Position numbers and translations under genes: made by a program. The notes under the pieces were generated by a model. It did not search any database, had not been told where the DNA came from, and saw only the letters and a program-made list of their open reading frames with translations. Shown here one piece after another: positions 1 through 4,438 of a stretch of 8,117 bases of DNA (positions within the stretch are counted from its first letter, which is position 1; the number at the start of each line of letters is the position of its first letter). Source of the stretch: Acidobacteriota bacterium. Lineage in GTDB: Bacteria; Acidobacteriota; Terriglobia; Acidiferrales; UBA7541. The stretch lies in the NCBI GenBank assembly GCA_003224195.1, contig QHYP01000199.1, forward strand, positions 1 to 8,117, read 5' to 3'.

Positions 1-79
1 AGGCTCCAGCCGCACCGGCGAGCGCAAGAATCACGAGCGTTGACGCAGCGAAGGTCGAGGATCTGATGAAACGTCTCAC
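1..79 (-). CDS. Exported protein of unknown function, N-terminus only (runs off left edge)
   Basis: Twenty-six codons are visible before the window ends. Translation from a GTG at 79-77 begins MRRFIRSS and continues into an Ala/Leu/Val-rich stretch (about residues 9-22) ending in small residues (AGAAGA). This is the arrangement of a Sec-type signal peptide: a positive n-region, a hydrophobic h-region and an AxA-like c-region. The GTG overlaps the TGA of the preceding minus-strand gene as GTGA, a 4-base overlap typical of translationally coupled genes. No good Shine-Dalgarno precedes it, which fits reinitiation by coupling. The mature protein lies outside the window, so no function can be assigned. 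The signal peptide and overlap are seen directly; that this is a real gene is inference. Confidence 0.6.
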   Translation of the reverse strand, partial: MRRFIRSSTFAASTLVILALAGAAGA

Positions 80-459
80 TCGAGATCGTCCACGGCGATG
101 CGCAGCGACTTGAGGAAGCGGACGTCCTGCGGGGTCATGGTCAGCCTCGACGCAATTCTCCTGTCCCTCTCTTCTTCCATCGAATCCTGATCCACCTGAA
201 TGCGCAGCGATTCAAGGAAGCGGCGGTCCTGCGTGGTCAGCCGGGGCTGCGGGCCGCTGGCCTCGCGCTTGGCGAGGCCGATCGTCGCGTCGAGCTTGAG
301 AACAATGTCGTAACCGTGAGCGCGCACGCCGGCAATCGCGCCAGTGATGCGCTCCGATTCGGAGACCGTATCGTTGATCGCGTGTCCCAGCTCCCGCAGC
401 AGGTTTTTGAGGTGATCGTCGAGTTGCAAGGCGGCCTCTCCTGGAAGATACAGTTTCAT
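76..459 (-). CDS. Small hypothetical protein (127 aa) with internal tandem duplication
   Basis: I do not recognise a named family. The ATG at 459 is chosen because a GGAG lies 7 bases upstream. An upstream extension in the same frame would give a longer ORF, but its Arg/Pro-rich translation looks non-coding. Residues 1-66 (MKLYLPGEAALQLDDHLKNL...) look mostly helical, with heptad-like hydrophobic spacing and no membrane segment or signal peptide, so a cytoplasmic helical protein is likely. The C-terminal part holds two copies of a TxQDxRFLxSLRIxVD motif, at residues 75-90 and 109-124, 34 residues apart, separated by an acidic/basic linker (DSMEEERDRR). The stop overlaps the GTG start of a downstream gene with a signal peptide, so the two are probably one operon. 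It is divergent from the gene starting at 598. Confidence 0.6.
   Translation of the reverse strand: MKLYLPGEAALQLDDHLKNLLRELGHAINDTVSESERITGAIAGVRAHGYDIVLKLDATIGLAKREASGPQPRLTTQDRRFLESLRIQVDQDSMEEERDRRIASRLTMTPQDVRFLKSLRIAVDDLE
98..239 (-). repeat. Two direct copies of a 40-bp coding repeat, period 102 bp
   Basis: Positions 98-137 and 200-239 match at 34 of 40 bases, and their starts are exactly 102 bases (34 codons) apart. The copies encode the duplicated TxQDxRFLxSLRI motif in the 127-aa protein. Keeping the frame and the protein motif suggests a segmental duplication retained by selection, not a random repeat. Confidence 0.75.
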
Positions 460-585
460 TCTAGGACTCCGCCGCGCGCGATACAAGTGGGCCTCGCGCA
501 ACTTGTCTCCAATAGGTTTACACCGCGCCGGGACCCATTTCAGCGCCGTGATGGGCGCGCTCCCGATACGAGCCGCGTTTTGCGC

Positions 586-591
586 TAATAT
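586..591 (+). promoter_or_regulatory. Candidate -10 hexamer (TAATAT) placing the transcript start at the GTG codon
   Basis: TAATAT lies 6 bases before the GTG at 598, so a transcript would begin at or within a base of the start codon. No recognisable -35 box lies 16-18 bases upstream, and no Shine-Dalgarno could fit in such a leader. This would make the 83-aa membrane gene leaderless. The hexamer is seen directly; promoter function is inference. Confidence 0.3.
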
Positions 592-597
592 GCTTCC

Positions 598-849
598 GTG
601 GCCACTGCGGCGCAATCCTCGACGAACGGGACCGGCGGGTTTCGCCGGCTGTGGCGCGTTCTGAAGCAGCTTTTCCATGAGATGACGGGGGCAGTGTTTG
701 CGGTGCTGGCGCTGGGCTGGGCGAACGCCGCGTTGCGGGCGTACGCGCGCGACGTGACGCACTGGCTCATCGCGACCGCGCTCGGCGTGGCGGCGCTAAT
801 GGCGTTTTTTGCCTGGACGTCGTTTCGCCGCGCGCGGCGCGTGCAGTAG
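598..849 (+). CDS. Small two-helix membrane protein of unknown function (83 aa)
   Basis: It starts at a GTG with no Shine-Dalgarno; the nearby ATG at 590 is in another frame. The protein has a polar N-terminus (about residues 1-13), a basic stretch (FRRLWRVLKQ), then two hydrophobic segments: about residues 31-50 (AVFAVLALGWANAALRAYA) and about 56-74 (WLIATALGVAALMAFFAW). It ends in an Arg-rich tail (SFRRARRVQ). By the positive-inside rule both termini should be cytoplasmic, forming a hairpin in the inner membrane. I recall similar short proteins in acidobacterial genomes but know no function. The gene lies 80 bases upstream of the mutase gene on the same strand and could be co-transcribed with it. 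Alternative start: the internal ATG at 679, which would cut into the first helix. Confidence 0.6.
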   Translation: MATAAQSSTNGTGGFRRLWRVLKQLFHEMTGAVFAVLALGWANAALRAYARDVTHWLIATALGVAALMAFFAWTSFRRARRVQ

Positions 850-929
850 AGAGCTTTCCGATGCCAGTTGTCGATTTTTAATTTGCGATCGCACGTTATC
901 CGCGCATCGATTTTGACTTTCATTTCGGA

Positions 930-2567
930 ATGACGAAAAACAATCCATCCAGCGCCGAACTGGCCGAGCGAAAGCGGCGCTTCACGACGATTTCCGGCTT
1001 ACCGGTGGAGCGGCTCTATACCGCAGAGAGCCTGCCAGGCTGGGACGCCGAAGAAGCGCTGGGCTATCCCGGCGAATTTCCCTACACGCGCGGCATCTAT
1101 CCGACGATGTATCGCGGGCGCTTGTGGACCACGCGGCAATATGCCGGGTTCGGCGCCGCGGCGGAATCGAACCGCCGCTATCGCTACCTCCTGAGCCAGG
1201 GGCAAATAGGGCTCTCGGTGGCGTTCGACCTGCCCACGCAGATCGGATTGGATTCCGACGCGCCCCTCGCGCACGGCGAAGTCGGCAAAGTCGGTGTAGC
1301 CATCGACTCGCTCGAGGACATGGAAACTCTCTTTGAGGGGATTCCTCTGGAGAAAGTCTCCACCTCCATGACCATCAACGCGACGGCGGCGATCCTGTTG
1401 TGCCTCTATGCGGCAGTGGCAAAAAAGCAGGGCGCGGACCTGCGGAAGCTGAGCGGCACGGTCCAAAACGACATCCTGAAGGAATATATCGCGCGGGGCA
1501 CGTACATTTATCCGCTCCGACCGGCAATGCGCATTGTGACGGACATTTTTGCCTGGTGCCACAGCGAATTGCCCAAGTGGAACACGATTTCGATTTCCGG
1601 CTACCACATTCGCGAGGCCGGCTCGACGGCGGTGCAGGAAGTGGCGTTCACGCTGGGGAACGCCATCGCGTACGTGCAGGCCGCGCTGGAGGCGGGCCTG
1701 AACGTGGATGAGTTCGCGCCGCAGCTCTCGTTCTTCTTCAACGCGCACAACGACCTGCTCGAAGAGATCGCCAAGTACCGCGCCGCGCGGCGCCTCTGGG
1801 CGCACATCATGCGCGAGCGGTTTGGAGCGCGCGACCCGCGCTCGCTGCTGCTGCGCTTTCACGCGCAGACGGCCGGCTCGTCGCTCACGGCACAGCAGCC
1901 CGAAAACAACATCGTGCGCGTGGCCATTCAGGCGCTCGCGGCCGTGCTCGGCGGGTGCCAGTCGCTGCACACAAATTCGCTCGACGAAGCTCTGGCGCTG
2001 CCGACCGAAGATTCCGCGCTGATCGCTCTGCGCACGCAGCAGATCATCGCGCACGAAACGGGAGTCGCGAACACGATCGATCCCGTGGCCGGCTCCTACG
2101 CCATCGAGCGCCTGACGAATGAAATCGAATTCCGCGCGCGGACCTATCTCGAGAAAATCGACGCCATGGGCGGCCCTTTTGGCGGGATGTTGCGCGCCAT
2201 TGAATCCAGCTTCGTCCAGAGCGAAATTCAGAAGGCGGCGTATGAGTATCAACAAGCCGTGGAACGCGGCGAGCAGATCGTCGTCGGCGTGAATGAATTC
2301 GTCGCGGAGGAAGAGAAGGCCATTCCGACTTTGCGGATTGATCCGGAATTGGAACGCACCCAGGTCGAGCGGCTGCGGGCGCTGCGCGCGCGTCGCGACT
2401 CCAGCCAAGTCAAAGCGGCGCTTGCGGAACTCGAGCGCCGAGCCGCCACTTCGGAGAATCTCGTGCCCGCAATTCTCGCAGCGGTCGAAGCTTACGCGAC
2501 GGTCGGCGAAATCTCGGACGCTCTCCGCCGCGTCTTCGGCGAATACCAGGAATCCGTCGTCATCTAG
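930..2567 (+). CDS. mutA: Methylmalonyl-CoA mutase large (catalytic) subunit without B12-binding domain
   Basis: The enzyme interconverts (R)-methylmalonyl-CoA and succinyl-CoA by a B12 radical mechanism, linking propionate and branched-chain or odd-chain degradation to the TCA cycle. The 545-aa protein is the TIM-barrel substrate-binding half. Recognisable blocks are YPGEFPYTRGIYPTMYRGR (residues 46-64), GLSVAFDLPTQ (94-104), SMTIN (146-150), QNDILKEYI (179-187), ISGYHIREAGSTA (221-233) and QSLHTNSLDEALALPT (344-359). By family alignment from memory, Tyr71, Arg201 and His226 correspond to Tyr89, Arg207 and His244 of the Propionibacterium enzyme; the Tyr/Arg pair favours methylmalonyl-CoA over isobutyryl-CoA mutase. 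The protein ends at GEISDALRRVFGEYQ, where the fused type continues into a DxHxxG cobalamin domain, so this is the split type needing a separate small subunit. No such gene, nor the chaperone meaB, is in the window. The Shine-Dalgarno is weak. Confidence 0.95.
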   Translation: MTKNNPSSAELAERKRRFTTISGLPVERLYTAESLPGWDAEEALGYPGEFPYTRGIYPTMYRGRLWTTRQYAGFGAAAESNRRYRYLLSQGQIGLSVAFDLPTQIGLDSDAPLAHGEVGKVGVAIDSLEDMETLFEGIPLEKVSTSMTINATAAILLCLYAAVAKKQGADLRKLSGTVQNDILKEYIARGTYIYPLRPAMRIVTDIFAWCHSELPKWNTISISGYHIREAGSTAVQEVAFTLGNAIAYVQAALEAGLNVDEFAPQLSFFFNAHNDLLEEIAKYRAARRLWAHIMRERFGARDPRSLLLRFHAQTAGSSLTAQQPENNIVRVAIQALAAVLGGCQSLHTNSLDEALALPTEDSALIALRTQQIIAHETGVANTIDPVAGSYAIERLTNEIEFRARTYLEKIDAMGGPFGGMLRAIESSFVQSEIQKAAYEYQQAVERGEQIVVGVNEFVAEEEKAIPTLRIDPELERTQVERLRALRARRDSSQVKAALAELERRAATSENLVPAILAAVEAYATVGEISDALRRVFGEYQESVVI

Positions 2568-2578
2568 ACTTTTGAGCC

Positions 2579-2621
2579 TGTCACCCTGAACGCATCCAGT
2601 GAGCATGCGTGAAGGGTCTCA
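2579..2621. repeat. REP-like imperfect palindrome between the mutase and AlkZ-related genes
   Basis: Two arms pair around a 9-base loop (2596-2604): ACGCAT (2590-2595) with ATGCGT (2605-2610), and outer ACCCT (2583-2587) with AGGGT (2613-2617). The arms are separated by a symmetric GA/GA internal mismatch (2588-2589 and 2611-2612), which RNA or DNA can accommodate as tandem G-A pairs. There is no T-run, so it is not a standard terminator. Its skeleton, TGTCACCCTGA ... GAAGGGTCTC, resembles dispersed palindromes that I recall as frequent between genes in acidobacterial genomes. Copy number cannot be tested from one window. Confidence 0.55.
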
Positions 2622-2630
2622 GCCGACCTC

Positions 2631-3371
2631 ATGGCACACGCTTCAATCAAAGTCAGCGAACACTCCTGGTCCACTCGCGTCAAAACCGCCGACGACGCCG
2701 TGCGCTTCATAAATCACATGGGCTTTTGCCTGCTCTTTCCCGTGAAAAATGTGCCGTTGCCGTCGCTCTACTATGCCATGGCACGGCGTGTTCCTATCAC
2801 CTGGGACAAATACACCGCGAAACTCTGGGAATGGAAGGACGAGCTGCCACGGAAGCGGCGAGCGTTCTACGCCAAGTACTTCAAGACGCGCGGAACATTT
2901 ATCTCTCTAAAGCTTCTTCCCCATTTCCTCGCCATGCGCGAATCCTCCGCCGCGCCGGAAGCCGCGGAGCGCTTCTATTCGGCTGGCCGGATCTCGCACG
3001 ACGCGCGAGCGATTTGGCAGGCGCTGGCGGAACATGGCGCGATGGCAACGCTCGAGCTGCGCCACGCCAGCAAGATGGAGACGAAAGCGGGCAACGAGCG
3101 CTTCAAGAAAGCCATGCTCGAGCTGCAATGCCTGCTCATCGTCACGCATTTCGGCGCGGAGCAGGAAACCGATGCGTGGGCGTCGAACCGGCTGGAACTC
3201 GTGGCGCGAGCGTTTCCCGCGCACGTTGCAGCGGCGCGAGATATCACTCCGGAGGCCGCCCGCGCCGTTCTGGCTCAAAAGTATCGCTCGCTTTATCCAG
3301 AAGCTCCCGCCATGCAGGTTGCGCGCCTTTTCGGCTGGTCTAAAGCCGAGGCGGAAGCGGCGCTCGCATAG
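2631..3371 (+). CDS. AlkZ-related winged-helix protein
   Basis: The 246-aa protein matches, from memory, the proteins annotated as AlkZ-related, distant relatives of the interstrand-crosslink glycosylase AlkZ/YcaQ. The N-terminal block has a conserved look (residues 13-46, SWSTRVKTADDAVRFINHMGF then CLLFPVKNVPLPSL), followed by WEWKDELPRKRRAFYAKYF (66-84) and ISLKLLPHFLAM (91-102). Residues about 122-175 (HDARAIWQALAEHGAMATLELRHAS ... ERFKKAMLELQCLLIV) have the pattern of a winged helix, and the C-terminus (ARLFGWSKAEAEAALA) resembles the start of another. I do not see the Gln-rich catalytic motif of true YcaQ glycosylases, so enzymatic activity should not be assumed. No membrane segment or signal peptide. 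The ATG start is used because the conserved N-terminus follows at once, but no Shine-Dalgarno is visible. It follows the mutase by 63 bases and precedes maf by 36. Confidence 0.6.
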   Translation: MAHASIKVSEHSWSTRVKTADDAVRFINHMGFCLLFPVKNVPLPSLYYAMARRVPITWDKYTAKLWEWKDELPRKRRAFYAKYFKTRGTFISLKLLPHFLAMRESSAAPEAAERFYSAGRISHDARAIWQALAEHGAMATLELRHASKMETKAGNERFKKAMLELQCLLIVTHFGAEQETDAWASNRLELVARAFPAHVAAARDITPEAARAVLAQKYRSLYPEAPAMQVARLFGWSKAEAEAALA

Positions 3372-3407
3372 CTTGGCCTGTAGTATTCTGGCGGCGGTCC
3401 TCCCCGC

Positions 3408-3983
3408 ATGCGGCTGATTCTCGCGTCCGCGTCCATTCGTCGCGCCGAAGTCCTGCGCAACGCAGGGCTGCACTTCCAGGTGCTGTCTTCGGCCGTGGAC
3501 GAAACACCGCTGCCCGGAGAAGCGGCCACCGCTCTCGTGCGGCGGCTGGCGGAAGCCAAGGCGGAGCTCGTCGCGGCGCGCGCCATTGGCCCGGCGATCA
3601 TCGTTGCCGCGGACACGACCATTGCGCTCGATGGCCGAATCCTGGGGAAGCCACGGTCATCCGAAGAGGTGCGCTCGATGCTGCGCCAGCTCTCCGGCCG
3701 GACGCACGCTGTGCATACGGGACTTGCGCTCGTCCAACTGCCGGACATGGAGCGGCGCAGCGCCGTGGAAACGACGCTGGTCACGTTTTCTCCGCTGACC
3801 GACGCGGAAATCACTCAGTATCTCGCAAGCGGCGAGCCCTTCGACAAGGCCGGAGCATACGCCATTCAAGGACATGCGGGACGCTTCATTCCGCGGATCG
3901 AGGGAGACTACTTCAACGTGGTGGGGCTGCCGCTGGCGCGGTTGTATCATCTTCTGCGCGAGCTGGGCTGGGGCGAAGAGTAA
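3408..3983 (+). CDS. maf: Maf family nucleoside triphosphate pyrophosphatase (dTTP/UTP type)
   Basis: Maf proteins hydrolyse dTTP, UTP and modified nucleotides to monophosphates plus pyrophosphate in the cytoplasm. They are thought to keep aberrant nucleotides out of nucleic acids and affect septation when overproduced. The 191-aa length is standard. Family blocks are present in order: LASASIRRAEVL (residues 5-16, with Ile in place of the usual Pro), VDET (30-33), AADTTIALDGRILGKP (67-82) with Asp69 in the position of the catalytic base, LSGRTHAVHTG (95-105), and EPFDKAGAYAIQGHAGRFI (143-161) ending in YFNVVGLPL. The DKAGAYAIQG block favours the YhdE-type dTTP/UTP branch over the YceF m7GTP branch. 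The ATG has no clear Shine-Dalgarno. It is the last plus-strand gene before a convergent region. Confidence 0.93.
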   Translation: MRLILASASIRRAEVLRNAGLHFQVLSSAVDETPLPGEAATALVRRLAEAKAELVAARAIGPAIIVAADTTIALDGRILGKPRSSEEVRSMLRQLSGRTHAVHTGLALVQLPDMERRSAVETTLVTFSPLTDAEITQYLASGEPFDKAGAYAIQGHAGRFIPRIEGDYFNVVGLPLARLYHLLRELGWGEE

Positions 3984-3996
3984 GGCTCTCTGTAGC

Positions 3997-4014
3997 GGCG
4001 GCCTTTAGGCCGCC
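3997..4014. repeat. Perfect GC-rich palindrome downstream of maf
   Basis: GGCGGCCT and AGGCCGCC form eight perfect pairs around a TT. No T-run follows on the plus side (ATGTTCGCC) and no A-run precedes it, so it lacks the tail of an intrinsic terminator in either direction. It could still act as an mRNA 3' stabiliser for maf. The flanking TGTAGCGGCGGCCTTTAGG wording resembles a dispersed intergenic palindrome I recall from acidobacterial genomes. The hairpin is seen directly; repeat-family status is inference. Confidence 0.6.
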
Positions 4015-4066
4015 ATGTTCGCCTGCGCGCGAAAGCGGCAGGTTGAAGCTCGCCCCCACACTCAAA

Positions 4067-4101
4067 CCAAAAAACACAAAGGGCGGCCGCATGGGCCGCC
4101 C
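4067..4101 (-). terminator. Rho-independent terminator downstream of tatA
   Basis: Read on the minus strand, an 8-bp perfect GC stem (GGGCGGCC paired with GGCCGCCC, 5-base loop CATGC, plus-strand 4081-4101) is followed directly by TTTGTGTTTTTTGG (4080-4067). It begins 43 bases after the tatA stop and so closes the minus-strand run of genes, shielding the convergent maf gene. The T-tract has two G interruptions, so efficiency may be moderate. Confidence 0.8.
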
Positions 4102-4144
4102 GAACTCGTCCGGCGCAGAACAAATCGTCGCGGTCCTGCGCCCT

Positions 4145-4348
4145 CTACTTCTTTTCTTCCGCAGCCTTATCGGCGGGCGGCTGATTCGAGGGCTGCGAGG
4201 GCTGTTGATGCGAACCCGACATGCCTTCTTTGAAGCTGCGAATGCCCTCGCCGAGGCCGCGCATCACTTCGGGGATGCGCCGGCCGCCAAAGAAAATCAA
4301 CACAATGGCCAACACGATCAGCCAGTGGAAAATACTAAACTCACCCAT
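4145..4348 (-). CDS. tatA: Sec-independent (twin-arginine) translocase subunit TatA
   Basis: TatA oligomerises in the inner membrane to form the transient pore by which folded, often cofactor-bearing, proteins with RR signal peptides are exported. The 67-aa protein has the standard order: a short polar N-terminus, one transmembrane helix (about residues 7-20, FHWLIVLAIVLIFF), the FGG hinge (20-22), the amphipathic helix RRIPEVMRGLGEGIRSFKEGM (23-43), then a Gln/Pro/Ser-rich, charged, probably disordered tail ending AAEEKK. Its length and hinge fit TatA/TatE better than the longer TatB. The start has a strong Shine-Dalgarno (GGAGG, 6 bases upstream of ATG), unlike most genes here. tatB and tatC are not adjacent. 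It is 90 bases downstream of selB with its own candidate promoter, and a terminator follows. Confidence 0.93.
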   Translation of the reverse strand: MGEFSIFHWLIVLAIVLIFFGGRRIPEVMRGLGEGIRSFKEGMSGSHQQPSQPSNQPPADKAAEEKK

Positions 4349-4390
4349 AGAAAGCCTCCGCTTCTGCTGACGGCAGACGCGCTCGGTTCC

Positions 4391-4419
4391 ACCCTAGCGC
4401 AACCCGCCCCGTGCGGCAA
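4391..4419 (-). promoter_or_regulatory. Candidate promoter for tatA (TTGCCG-17-TAGGGT)
   Basis: On the minus strand, TTGCCG (4419-4414) and TAGGGT (4396-4391) are separated by exactly 17 bases, implying a leader of about 36 bases before the tatA ATG. The -10 box matches the sigma-70 consensus at only three of six positions, so the call is weak. An independent promoter would fit the strong ribosome binding site of tatA. Confidence 0.3.
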
Positions 4420-4438
4420 GTCCGCAGCGCGCCCCTGC

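Noticed and set aside
460..762. N-terminal extension of the 127-aa minus-strand protein
   Set aside because: The added 101 residues are Arg/Pro/His-rich, overlap the membrane microprotein gene, and bypass the well-placed GGAG before the ATG at 459.
850..929. Promoter immediately upstream of the mutase gene
   Set aside because: TTTCCG-18-TAATTT and TTGCGA-17-ATCGAT are each too far from consensus to call; co-transcription with the microprotein gene is as likely.
999..2606. 535-codon open frame on the minus strand across the mutase gene
   Set aside because: Its translation is Arg/His/Gln-rich low-complexity without motifs, and the plus strand encodes an unmistakable mutase. Long antisense frames are expected in GC-rich coding DNA.
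2609..3343. 244-codon plus-strand frame overlapping the AlkZ-related gene
   Set aside because: The translation is Arg/Ser/His-rich without family resemblance, while the other frame matches a known family pattern end to end.
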